Source of the DNA: a virus
Virus record (IMG/VR): IMGVR_UViG_3300033553_000843
Coordinates: 1 to 37,783 of that record
DNA length: 37,783 nt
Reading direction: 5' to 3' (one strand)
The notes under the pieces were generated by a model. The model was not told the DNA's origin and did no database searches. It worked only from the letters and a program-made list of their open reading frames with translations. A program made the position numbers and the translations under genes. Of the stretch, positions 10,501 through 16,548 are shown piece by piece (positions within the stretch are counted from its first letter, which is position 1; every line of letters starts with the position of its first letter).

Positions 10501-11280
10501 GCTTCCGCGATCGCCCGCAAGTTCTAGTTGTATGAGTTCCTCTTTGACACGTCTGAGCTGTGTCTCCATCGATACACTTTCCTCACGTGATTTTCTCAAC
10601 TGTGCATTGTAATCCTCCAGAGCAACCTTCTCTTCAAGGAGTGCCTTTTTAGCCTCATCACGTTCCTGAATTAGATTAGCCTGTACTTGACCAGGAGCTG
10701 TCGATTCGATATCCTTGTCGATATTCTTGATAAAGGCTTCTGTGCTTTGAATGTTGAGCTTGGTCTCCTCAATTTTCTGTTTAAGGACATCGAAGGAATC
10801 TGCTATGTTTACAGATGCAGATGTCATTTTGGACTCAAAGAAATCAACCAGAACATTCAGCGCCTCAAAATCATCTTCAACGTTGGCCAGCTTTTTAGAA
10901 AGTTGATCAATGTCCTCTGTGGAAAGCTCGAGCTTATCGAGTTGACCGATGGATCCTGAAACCTTCTTCAGTGTTTCATTGAACTTATCAAGCTCCTTTG
11001 AATCGAATGACTCTTTGTTCTTTTTGTTGAGTGAATCGAACTTCTTTCCAAGTTGATCAATAGCCTTGCCTTCATTGGCAACCTGACTGATATTCTCCTT
11101 GATTTTTTTGTTGACTTTGGTATAAGCAGTTGCAACTTCATCCGCTTGCTTCTGCATAGCAGCGTTGCCTTTCTGGATTTCATTGTTGTGGGTTTTCCAA
11201 AGACCACTGAAGTCCTTGAACTCGCTCTTGGCGTTCTCAAGTTCGAGCGCTACTTTAATTAGTATTTCATCATCGGCCAT
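7516..11280 (-). CDS. tail tape measure protein
   Basis: The 1254-aa product is the longest gene in the window. It is mostly charged alpha-helix and coiled coil, with long E/K/Q-rich stretches at about 20-290 and 640-1060. Three hydrophobic segments interrupt it: LIGAATGIVALFTAAQGAAA near 300, LIGIGLLVGALAAIVFYW near 390, and a V/I/G/A-rich stretch near 1080-1100. That pattern, with the position directly after the tail assembly chaperones, is diagnostic of a tape measure. This protein sets tail length and is threaded inside the tail tube. By the usual rule of about 1.5 angstrom per residue, the tail would be near 190 nm, which suits a siphovirus. It has its own leader with promoter box and hairpin upstream, at 11311-11354. 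Confidence 0.92.
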   Translation of the reverse strand: MADDEILIKVALELENAKSEFKDFSGLWKTHNNEIQKGNAAMQKQADEVATAYTKVNKKIKENISQVANEGKAIDQLGKKFDSLNKKNKESFDSKELDKFNETLKKVSGSIGQLDKLELSTEDIDQLSKKLANVEDDFEALNVLVDFFESKMTSASVNIADSFDVLKQKIEETKLNIQSTEAFIKNIDKDIESTAPGQVQANLIQERDEAKKALLEEKVALEDYNAQLRKSREESVSMETQLRRVKEELIQLELAGDRGSERWQELTADATKYNEAIKNTNAEINRTSKSTAGLDNLIGAATGIVALFTAAQGAAALFGDENEDLQKSLVKVTGAIALLNGLQQIQTELTKKETLAGKALTFVRTQYALATDASAKATLRLAAATKLIGIGLLVGALAAIVFYWKDISKAIGITSDETERLNKINKAAITGATSEIGRLKSLQLELQNVNTPLDRQKEIKKGLLEQYPTYLKALGDEKSTAKDIEEAFNKLNQALIINAKLKAAQELISEEFAKVLEAERKAAAGELTTLQFITNGIKQAAGVQVSTVGADAVRQNQENLQKVKNGFVEFEEWMEKYLFDNRESLNALGGDPTKDGERLKAILKEYEKFGAIMESLIKRQESYRLDLIENSREKEKQILKSQLDEEKAGYLKQINDLKISEEAKLRLRQEYNKLYNEETGTAYEEYRKTIEEIDRKYDEQLEKVRFDALSAIGAVYDTSEQLEREAIAKKWDGIRKELEEQIKLTNDELQKQELRSIINYTVVTQGQEETDFDRDTELDRIDRQKEIADSILRIYQTNARDIIQNEELKQLQLLRLEQQYLDNVIKAYRDSIKGLDNQSLFEGLIETLQTSVDPAEIEEAGNKLREALGDKTANEILKTVSALREVSQGIDDIGEKTTFEKLIDDFSKWTISLESFSLQLARTLGLQGKAAQEFAEGVATAIQSTFDSLVTIFDAEIEEHRNKVDSFQQSIDDIEQEIEREKQLYEDGYANNYEARKEDLENLKEQKRQEEEELKKAQKRKAALAKAELLIDTVSQLGNLITAASNIFKWASKIPFIGVPLAIGLIGTMFGAFAIAKTKAFQAIGQGQNFRKGLQEGPLSLKGPRHEERGFGLYNSKTGERVAEFEDGEDVLVVNSLQKRKYKHVLDALIADAQGRGSIDSTLEGYYGIKKTGEQTIKVVRHVNEITVKAQRSKENSSKDSDEMLNQLKKLNNNFEKEFDGYKKERDNETDSWQTPEFFYVKKGNVTKKYPKNK

Positions 11281-11317
11281 AACGGAAATGTATTAGATTG
11301 ATTTCCGTAATTGTTGA

Positions 11318-11332
11318 GCCTCGGATTGGCTC
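11318..11332 (-). promoter_or_regulatory. conserved leader hairpin (copy 2)
   Basis: On the minus strand the stem is GAGCC / GGCTC around a short loop, preceded by CAG and followed by AACAA. It begins about 15 nt after the -7 box at 11347-11354, so it would form close to the 5' end of the tape-measure transcript. It is the best-paired of the three leader hairpins and closely resembles the one at 18063-18077 in its flanks. Confidence 0.5.
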
Positions 11333-11346
11333 CTGTGCAGTAGTTA

Positions 11347-11354
11347 CAAATATA
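11347..11354 (-). promoter_or_regulatory. promoter-like -7 box for the tape measure (P5)
   Basis: TATATTTG on the minus strand, a match to TAnnTTTG, begins directly after the stop codon of the frameshift reading frame that ends at 11355. It is preceded by a run of seven T. Unlike the other four modules it lacks the 15-nt palindrome, perhaps because the upstream bases are coding. About 65 nt of leader separate it from the tape-measure start at 11280. Confidence 0.45.
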
Positions 11355-11567
11355 TCAAAAAAACGGCATACTCGGATATTTGCTTTCAATTTCAATTCTT
11401 TTCTCGTGGCTCTGAAGGAGATTATAGAACTCAATTTCGTCAACCATTTTAAGGCTTTCGTACTGTGTGATATCGCCCTTGGACATTTGATAGAGAAGAT
11501 TTGAATAGTCCTTTTCTATCTTTATTTTTTCGATGTCGATGTATTGGGTCCCGCTTTCTTTTCCTTT
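11355..11567 (-). CDS. -1 frameshift extension of the tail assembly chaperone (gpT-like)
   Basis: Seventy codons open in the -1 frame relative to the chaperone gene, running from the slippery site at 11567-11573 to a TGA at 11355-11357. The translated part starts KGKESGTQYIDIEKIKIEKD and ends in SKYPSMPFF; it is helical and charged. If read by frameshifting, the fused product would be 234 aa: 164 residues from the 0 frame plus 70. This matches the lambda G/GT arrangement, in which a small share of ribosomes make the extended chaperone that recruits the tape measure. There is an internal ATG (MSKGDITQYE), so a separate 43-aa product starting there is the alternative. Confidence 0.7.
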   Translation of the reverse strand, partial: KGKESGTQYIDIEKIKIEKDYSNLLYQMSKGDITQYESLKMVDEIEFYNLLQSHEKRIEIESKYPSMPFF

Positions 11568-12058
11568 TTTCCCTCCAAGATAACGTCCATGAACTTGCTG
11601 AAGTCTTTTTTCACGCCCGGCAGAACAGACAGAACTAACAAAAAAAAACCCGTCATATCCAATCCAGCCTCCTGCCAGTCATTTATTTTAGTCTCGATAC
11701 GTTCACTGTCAATCGTCCTTCTGTCCTCACCAACTTGGTTAATGTACAGAGCACAATAACGAAGCACCGGAACGTTCTTAAAATTCAGGTTCTTATCGAT
11801 CTTGTTGACCAGGTTGTGGATCTTTATAGCGGCATCAGCAAACTTCACCGTTTTTTCCTTATTGGAGCCGTTCAGATCATTATAAGCACCTATGAGTTCT
11901 TTTTTAATTGTAGAAGTTGACAGCTCGAACAGTTCAAACTCTAGTTTGGAGGCTTCGATTGCCCTCATTATCGAAAGCCTGTCCTCGATGACATAATTTT
12001 TCTCGTTGGCCGTGAACTTAAATCCGATCTTTGGTTCTATTGTTCCAAGTACTTCCAT
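11522..12058 (-). CDS. tail assembly chaperone (gpG-like)
   Basis: A 178-aa soluble protein directly upstream of the tape measure, with a helical centre and a lysine-rich, low-complexity tail (EGKKEKKAGP...). Position, size and the overlapping -1 frame identify it as the G-type tail assembly chaperone of siphoviruses, which coats the tape measure before tube polymerisation. Near codon 162 the heptamer G GGA AAA is in the right phase for -1 slippage. The sequence is too diverged to recognise by homology alone. The start overlaps the end of the preceding membrane-protein gene by 22 nt. Confidence 0.75.
   Translation of the reverse strand: MEVLGTIEPKIGFKFTANEKNYVIEDRLSIMRAIEASKLEFELFELSTSTIKKELIGAYNDLNGSNKEKTVKFADAAIKIHNLVNKIDKNLNFKNVPVLRYCALYINQVGEDRRTIDSERIETKINDWQEAGLDMTGFFLLVLSVLPGVKKDFSKFMDVILEGKKEKKAGPNTSTSKK
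11567..11573 (-). promoter_or_regulatory. slippery heptamer for programmed -1 frameshifting
   Basis: On the minus strand the bases read GGGAAAA, phased as G|GGA|AAA with respect to the chaperone frame: the first G is the third base of codon 162. This is an X XXY YYZ site of the same kind as lambda's GGGAAAG. The -1 frame beyond it is open for 70 codons. The site is followed by further A/G-rich sequence; no strong downstream pseudoknot was worked out by eye. Confidence 0.7.
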
Positions 12059-12342
12059 ATGATTTTTGTAAAAATGGTGGTTAATGTGATGAATGCGATG
12101 TGATAAAATAGTTGATAGTCCTCATTGAAATATAAGTACGACCATAGGGCAAACTGTCCAGAGGTGCAATATTGACAGCCCCAAACAGGCTTATAGACGT
12201 ATTCCTTCCAAGTGTCCTCGTACTGTCCGAAATGATCGTATCCAAACAAAAACCACTTTGAAAGGAGGTCATCTTTCAATATCGTATGATAGAACCAACT
12301 GACTGTTGCCAACAAAAGGGCTTCAAAGATGAAATTTAGCAT
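12037..12342 (-). CDS. small membrane protein with a CxxC motif
   Basis: I place the start at the internal ATG giving MLNFIFEALLLATVSWFYHT, because it gives a 101-aa protein overlapping the upstream gene by only 7 nt. An upstream ATG at 12375 would add 11 residues. A hydrophobic N-terminal segment (about 3-17) and a second one near the C terminus (IAFITLTTIFTKIIW) suggest an inner-membrane protein. Between them lies WGCQYCTSGQFALW, a CxxC motif that could bind metal or form a disulphide. Its place between connector and chaperone genes is unusual for a membrane protein. Function is unknown; a lysis, exclusion or host-modifying role is possible but unsupported. Confidence 0.6.
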   Translation of the reverse strand: MLNFIFEALLLATVSWFYHTILKDDLLSKWFLFGYDHFGQYEDTWKEYVYKPVWGCQYCTSGQFALWSYLYFNEDYQLFYHIAFITLTTIFTKIIWKYLEQ

Positions 12343-12977
12343 GACACAGCGTTTATTATGAGTTCTGGGGTGCAATTGTCGCTTATTGAATATTCCACGG
12401 AGAAATCAATCCCGAACGCCTCGTATGGGTGCATCAAAAACTTTATTGATTCCTTTGGATAGGTGTAGCGCTCAAAGAGTCTGTAATCGTTCTCGATGAT
12501 GTTCGTGCCCTTCACGTTGATGCGCGTCAATTGTCCAGAGTTGAAATATCCCACCTCCAACGTTTTTCGTATTTGGGTTATGAGCAAATGGTTGATGGAT
12601 TTACAGTCATTGCCCTGAATGAGCTTATTATTGATCCAACATACCAAGCGTATCTTTGAGATATAATTGAAGTTCCCACGATCACGGCTTGGCATAGATG
12701 TTCCAAAATCCTCGAAATACAGAATTCCCTTAAGGTTTGAGTTTGGCACCAAGTCTTTATAACATCCGGAGCTTATGCACTGCTCATAATCTGAATCTAG
12801 ACTTATAGGAAACTTTGTAACGGCAAAAGCTCCAGGAATATCTGTTGGCTGAACTTTTTCTCCGACAGATACCATTCCCGATATTTTATCAATGAAAGTC
12901 AGTCCGCTTGGATTGCCCACGCCGTTGTCGATGGCGTTCAATTTGTCCTTTAGGATGGTTGCTAATTGTGATATCAT
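12336..12977 (-). CDS. putative tail terminator / head-tail connector protein
   Basis: A 213-aa protein between the gp10-like connector and the tail chaperone, where tail-terminator or tail-completion proteins are usually encoded. The N-terminal helix (MISQLATILKDKLNAI) followed by mixed strands is consistent with the small alpha/beta fold of such proteins. It is longer than most tail terminators. It has six cysteines, including CISSGCYKD near residue 87 and NAVSC at the very end. Its start overlaps the stop of the small membrane protein by 4 nt. Assignment is by synteny only. Confidence 0.5.
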   Translation of the reverse strand: MISQLATILKDKLNAIDNGVGNPSGLTFIDKISGMVSVGEKVQPTDIPGAFAVTKFPISLDSDYEQCISSGCYKDLVPNSNLKGILYFEDFGTSMPSRDRGNFNYISKIRLVCWINNKLIQGNDCKSINHLLITQIRKTLEVGYFNSGQLTRINVKGTNIIENDYRLFERYTYPKESIKFLMHPYEAFGIDFSVEYSISDNCTPELIINAVSC

Positions 12978-13180
12978 TCGCTTACGAGTTCAAGTATTAA
13001 TAAATAACAATAAAATATTCCAACTCCAAAAAACAGGGTCAGCGTTCCAATGACAGGATTTTCTATTAATTCTTTACTTAAAAAACTAAATGGGAAAACC
13101 TCTCCAATTAACAATGAAATTGAAATGCACGTTACTATCAATGAAACTGTTCCTAAAACAATATTTGATTTTTTTATCAT
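12974..13180 (-). CDS. small two-helix membrane protein
   Basis: 68 aa with two predicted transmembrane segments, about residues 7-28 (LGTVSLIVTCISISLLIGEV) and 44-65 (IGTLTLFFGVGIFYCYLLIL). They are joined by a short loop containing FLSKELIENP. The gene is held by 4-nt overlaps at both ends, so it is translated with the connector genes. Size and topology are compatible with a holin or other small phage membrane protein. Holins, however, usually sit beside an endolysin and none is visible here. I leave the function open. Confidence 0.6.
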   Translation of the reverse strand: MIKKSNIVLGTVSLIVTCISISLLIGEVFPFSFLSKELIENPVIGTLTLFFGVGIFYCYLLILELVSE

Positions 13181-13623
13181 GGGTTCAACAAATTTCGTTT
13201 AAGATTTTCTATCAATCGAGGTGCGACCAAAGTCTCTTTTAAGATATCGCGCTCCTCTTGGTTCACTTGGTCAAAGTTTGGATATCGGCTTTTGTTCCAG
13301 CGCAATTTTGCCTGTGTCTCTTTGTCCAGACCTCCAACAGTTCCTCCGATTTTAAGACCTTGTCTGTAAGTGCCTGGTCTTTTCCATCCTGCGAACATTT
13401 GACCAGTAAAGGTCAAGTTGACGAAACGGATTTCAAAACCTCGCCTAGCCCTCAATCTCACATAGCTTCTGGACGTGTAGTTCTTACCGAACCCTGAATT
13501 CTGAACTCTACGAGCCAACAAAGCTTTTGCGGTCAAGGCAGCTTCTTCCATAACAGGAAGCATGTCATTGGCTGTTTTCTCAATGGCGTTGTTTAGGTTC
13601 TCAAGGAAGTCGTCTGCGTTCAT
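13177..13623 (-). CDS. HK97 gp10-like head-tail connector / tail completion protein
   Basis: A 148-aa basic protein with an N-terminal amphipathic helix (DDFLENLNNAIEKTANDMLP) and a helix followed by ARRVQNSGFGKNYTSRSY. An arginine-rich middle (VRLRARRGFEIRFVNLTFTG) and a C-terminal helix complete it. This organisation is typical of HK97-gp10-like and related virion morphogenesis proteins that complete the neck or tail. The start overlaps the stop of the preceding 46-aa gene by 4 nt (ATGA). Its place between minor virion genes and the tail genes supports the call. The family assignment is moderately secure. Confidence 0.6.
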   Translation of the reverse strand: MNADDFLENLNNAIEKTANDMLPVMEEAALTAKALLARRVQNSGFGKNYTSRSYVRLRARRGFEIRFVNLTFTGQMFAGWKRPGTYRQGLKIGGTVGGLDKETQAKLRWNKSRYPNFDQVNQEERDILKETLVAPRLIENLKRNLLNP

Positions 13624-13760
13624 TGTTTGGCTTTCCAGTTTTCGACATCGGCATGGGTGACGCCATCTTTATTCAGTTCATCAACTGATTCGTTTCGCTC
13701 TTTTGATAAAAGGTAGTTTCCAAAACTTACCAGATCTTTTTTATTGTAGTACGTTACCAA
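13620..13760 (-). CDS. small conserved phage protein, TTG start, possibly disrupted at its 5' end
   Basis: 46 codons in frame from a TTG at 13758-13760 to a TGA that overlaps the next start by 4 nt. The product includes TYYNKKDLVSFGNYLLSKER and ends in HADVENWKAKQ, which resembles a small hypothetical protein common in Bacteroidota phages. No ATG is available. The TTG lies 4 bases after the stop of the HNH gene. I infer that the HNH gene inserted at or near the original start of this gene, leaving it to use a TTG coupled to HNH translation. If TTG is not used, the gene is dead. Confidence 0.55.
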   Translation of the reverse strand: MVTYYNKKDLVSFGNYLLSKERNESVDELNKDGVTHADVENWKAKQ

Positions 13761-13764
13761 AATA

Positions 13765-14238
13765 TTATGTATTTAGAGTTAATAAAAATGATTCGTATTT
13801 ATTCTTGGCGTCTATTTCTCGATCAAACAGTCCTAGAAATTTATTTTTACCATTAAAAAATATAGTCGCTCCCCATTTTCTATTCCTTTTCCAATAACTA
13901 ACTCCAGTAAACCTTGAGTATGAATTAAGTCTTTGTTTTGAGTGTTTGACATTTTCTCTTTGAGAAATGCGCTCTAAATTGGAAACGTGATTGTTTTCTT
14001 TATTAAAATCCTTATGGTTAGTGACCTCTCCTTTTTCTTTCAAAAAAGCATTCGAAACTAATTTATGTATGGTAAATGTTTTTCCTATTCCGTTATTATA
14101 AAGCCTTACTTTTGGATATCCATGAACAGTAAGAGATATACGTAGAATGTTGTCTCTTTTTATATTTCTAACACGGCCACAAGAAGAAACCGAATAATTT
14201 TTATAATTTTTAATCTCTTTCCAAACTTCATTTACCAT
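13765..14238 (-). CDS. free-standing HNH homing endonuclease with NUMOD4 and AP2 domains
   Basis: 157 aa in three parts. Residues 1-30 (WKEIKNYKNYSVSSCGRVRN) match NUMOD4. Residues 55-95 form an HNH_3 core with H58, N74-H75 and N83/N87 in TNHKDFNKENNHVSNLE. Residues 108-150 (SRFTGVSYWKRNRKWGATIF and on) match the AP2-type DNA-binding domain. This architecture belongs to selfish homing endonucleases that cut an intron-less or gene-less allele to copy themselves. It lies among virion genes without being part of them. The neighbouring 46-aa gene has lost its ATG, which suggests the insertion point. No group I intron structure was recognised around it. Confidence 0.85.
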   Translation of the reverse strand: MVNEVWKEIKNYKNYSVSSCGRVRNIKRDNILRISLTVHGYPKVRLYNNGIGKTFTIHKLVSNAFLKEKGEVTNHKDFNKENNHVSNLERISQRENVKHSKQRLNSYSRFTGVSYWKRNRKWGATIFFNGKNKFLGLFDREIDAKNKYESFLLTLNT

Positions 14239-14293
14239 CTTCTTTAGTTTTCATGGTTACATGCCTACTCTTTAAAGGATTTTCGGCTTTCTC

Positions 14294-15319
14294 CTATATT
14301 AGATTTTTACCCATGGTCATGACCTTTCGGGTGTCACAGATAAAACAGTTTGATTCTGTTATACGAGAATTCTCTGAAAGCCACATGACCAGATTGCTGT
14401 AATTGCTCTCGAATTTTTTTTTACGTGTGTAGAGATATTCTCTATCACTGAACGTGTCGAAGTTGATTTTCCTCGATGCAAAAACCTTTTCAATAAACAG
14501 AACTCCCATCTTGTACCAAAGCGCCATACCAGTCCTACGCAAGAACACATCGTCGTCCATGAATCCACATACGAGGTTATCGATTGAACAGCTTATCAAA
14601 ACGTTCAGCGACATGCCATATGCATAGTTGGAATCGATGTCCAAATCTTCAAAAGTTGGTCCTTTCACACCTTGGGCGGTCAAAAATTTGCTTCTGACCT
14701 CTTCGATACCTGAACACGAACAGCTGGTCTTGTTGTTCATCGGCTGCATGGTGCCCACAGCATACACGAAATAATAATCGTTTCGTATGCCGTTCTCTAC
14801 GATTGGGAGTATAAGTGGTTCAGGAAGTGGGTAATTTGTGCTCTGGGCTACAATTGGAATGGTGTATTCTGTCGATAGTAACTCATCGTTCTTGTAGACT
14901 TGTAAAATTATTTCGCCAGTATTGTTGAAATAGAAATTGATCGAGTTTACCACAATCGAAGCTCCATCAACGTGATTTGTTTTCAGTTTCATTCCCACAT
15001 AGGTGGATGTCGATATCGGACTTGAAAACTTGGTCTCGCCAATCTTACCGATATAGGCTTTGTTCTTTTGCCTGAAGTTCTCCGATATTCCCACCTGAAG
15101 GTCGCTCTCAAAGAAATTAACTGCAGAACCATACATCTTATCAAAGCTTTGCTCCAAGGTATCGCCGCAACCGATAGCATTCTGAATAAGTTCCAGGTCA
15201 ATGCCTTCAAGGTCATCAACAAATAGGTTTAGGCTGCTTTCCTTCTGTGCTGCAGCTACAGTAAAACATTCACATTCCAATTGTGACAATCCGACAAGCC
15301 CTTCAAAACATGATTTCAT
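14294..15319 (-). CDS. putative virion protein downstream of the capsid gene
   Basis: A 341-aa protein encoded after the major capsid gene, terminator and tRNA. The middle third is strand-rich (SPISTSTYVGMKLKTNHVDG, INFYFNNTGEIILQVYKNDE). The last third is helical and contains the basic stretch YLYTRKKKFESNY. It has ten or more cysteines, including ECECF near the N terminus and SCSCSG near 210, an odd feature shared with several virion genes here. Its place suits a head-completion, decoration or adaptor protein. I do not recognise a family. The start ATG is preceded by the common AAAACGAAT context. Confidence 0.6.
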   Translation of the reverse strand: MKSCFEGLVGLSQLECECFTVAAAQKESSLNLFVDDLEGIDLELIQNAIGCGDTLEQSFDKMYGSAVNFFESDLQVGISENFRQKNKAYIGKIGETKFSSPISTSTYVGMKLKTNHVDGASIVVNSINFYFNNTGEIILQVYKNDELLSTEYTIPIVAQSTNYPLPEPLILPIVENGIRNDYYFVYAVGTMQPMNNKTSCSCSGIEEVRSKFLTAQGVKGPTFEDLDIDSNYAYGMSLNVLISCSIDNLVCGFMDDDVFLRRTGMALWYKMGVLFIEKVFASRKINFDTFSDREYLYTRKKKFESNYSNLVMWLSENSRITESNCFICDTRKVMTMGKNLI

Positions 15320-15333
15320 AAGATTCGTTTTAG

Positions 15334-15407
15334 TTGTGGGAGCTGGATTTGAACCAACGATCTCTAGGTTATGGGCCTAGCGAGATAACCAACTTCTCCA
15401 TCCCACG
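15334..15407 (-). tRNA. tRNA with CAU anticodon (Met-type)
   Basis: The minus strand folds as a cloverleaf. The acceptor pairs GTGGGA with TCCCAC, the D stem is GAGA/TCTC, the anticodon stem CTAGG/CCTAG has the loop CCCATAA, and the T stem GTTGG/CCAGC has the loop TTCAAAT. U8 is present. The anticodon CAU fits elongator or initiator tRNA-Met, or tRNA-Ile if lysidine-modified. With this fold the first acceptor position is C opposite A, as in initiator tRNAs, but the full three G-C pairs of the initiator anticodon stem are not present. The CCA end is not encoded. It lies between capsid terminator and the next virion gene, so it is probably processed from a late transcript. Confidence 0.9.
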
Positions 15408-15410
15408 GTT

Positions 15411-15446
15411 TAAAAAAAAGCACCATCATTTAAGATGATGCTTTTC
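15411..15446 (-). terminator. intrinsic terminator after the major capsid gene
   Basis: On the minus strand, about 20 bases after the capsid stop codon, a stem AGCATCATC...GATGGTGCT with a short TTAAAT loop is followed by T8. It should stop or weaken transcription between the highly expressed capsid gene and the tRNA. The arms also form a hairpin with T-rich flank on the opposite strand, so it may work both ways. Confidence 0.8.
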
Positions 15447-15465
15447 ACTTTTGCTATTAAGTCAA

Positions 15466-16515
15466 TTACGCGACTTTAGTGTAGGAAAGGATTCCTGACA
15501 CTTGGTCGAATACGTCTGGTCCTGTGCTTACAAGCACATCACATCCAACTGGATTCAAAGCAAAACCGAAGTTAGCCTCGATGTAGTAAGTGTGGGTGAA
15601 ACGTTTTCCGGTACAAGAATACTCATGGTAAATGTCATAACGCAATCCTGCGACTGTGTTTGATGGCATTGACCAACGCATCTGACGACCTTCTTTAGGG
15701 TTCACTTCAATAGGCGTGTTTCCGTTGTAGTTCCTTGAAGCAAAAGCGTAAGCGCTAGAGCTGATCAAGAACGTGTCATCGGTAACCGGTGCTGATGGAA
15801 ATCCTACCAAATCAAAATATGTTGGGAACAACATTGTTTTTCTTTGGCTTCCTTTTCCTTCGGCGTTGCCCTGCTCCAATTGAGCGTTCAGGTAGTAACG
15901 GTACAATGCACCATTATCAACCACAAAAGGATCGGACAGTTTATTGATTTTTGCATCAATGGCCATCTTAACATAAAGGTCTGTTGTGTAGTCCGCAGCT
16001 GGTATCGACAATGTGGTACCTCCAAAAGTATAGGTCTCTGGGTTCTTGTTGTAACCTGCATTCGCAGATAAAAACAACAAAGACTGGGCATTGATATGCT
16101 CGTCCAAAGCTTTCATTTTTGCCAACAGCTTGCGTGCAACGATCTCATCGATGGTGTAACGGTTTCTCAACACGTCGTTCTCATTGATCTTGAAAGAAGC
16201 TGACTTACAATTTGTCAAAGTAAAATCCTTTGAATTCATTGCAACCTCTGCCGCTGTAAGGGCACATACATCCTGACATGTTTCGTCAAGTGTTTCACCG
16301 CAATTGTCAAGCCACACGATTTTAACTGCGTTGTCTTCCAGTTCTGGGTTTTCTAGTTCGGTAATAATTCGGGTGCGTCCTTCTTGACGCTCTGCAAGGG
16401 CTTTGATAGTCTCGGCATCTGCCGTGTACATATCAGTTTGGTTCTGGCTATCTGCCCAGACCTCCTCTGCTTTTAATACGATGTCGCACTGATCGGCGAC
16501 TGATAAATCTGCCAT
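15466..16515 (-). CDS. major capsid protein
   Basis: 349 aa, following a scaffold-like gene and followed by a strong terminator, the classic place of the major head protein. The N-terminal ~110 residues are acidic and helical (LSVADQCDIVLKAEEVWADS). The rest mixes helices and strands, with YTIDEIVARKLLAKMKALDE near 120, RKTMLFPTYFDLVGFPSAPV near 226 and EGRQMRWSMPSNTVAGLRYD near 280. These look like an HK97-like fold, but I recognise position and style rather than a named subfamily. The start has an A-rich upstream region (ATTTAAAAAAATT) and no Shine-Dalgarno, as expected in Bacteroidota. Confidence 0.75.
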   Translation of the reverse strand: MADLSVADQCDIVLKAEEVWADSQNQTDMYTADAETIKALAERQEGRTRIITELENPELEDNAVKIVWLDNCGETLDETCQDVCALTAAEVAMNSKDFTLTNCKSASFKINENDVLRNRYTIDEIVARKLLAKMKALDEHINAQSLLFLSANAGYNKNPETYTFGGTTLSIPAADYTTDLYVKMAIDAKINKLSDPFVVDNGALYRYYLNAQLEQGNAEGKGSQRKTMLFPTYFDLVGFPSAPVTDDTFLISSSAYAFASRNYNGNTPIEVNPKEGRQMRWSMPSNTVAGLRYDIYHEYSCTGKRFTHTYYIEANFGFALNPVGCDVLVSTGPDVFDQVSGILSYTKVA

Positions 16516-16548
16516 AATTTTTTTAAATTAGATTAAACAATTAGCTTT

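Noticed and set aside
7708-11262. Several plus-strand open frames of 60-90 codons opposite the tape measure
   Set aside because: They are the opposite strand of helical, E/K-rich coding sequence, which gives long stop-free frames rich in S, L and F. None has a start context or a recognised domain.
12974-13180. Firm holin call
   Set aside because: Two membrane helices fit, but there is no neighbouring endolysin and the gene sits inside the connector block, so only a membrane protein is called.
13765-14293. Group I intron hosting the HNH gene
   Set aside because: No split coding sequence with matching halves and no recognisable intron core could be found around the gene.
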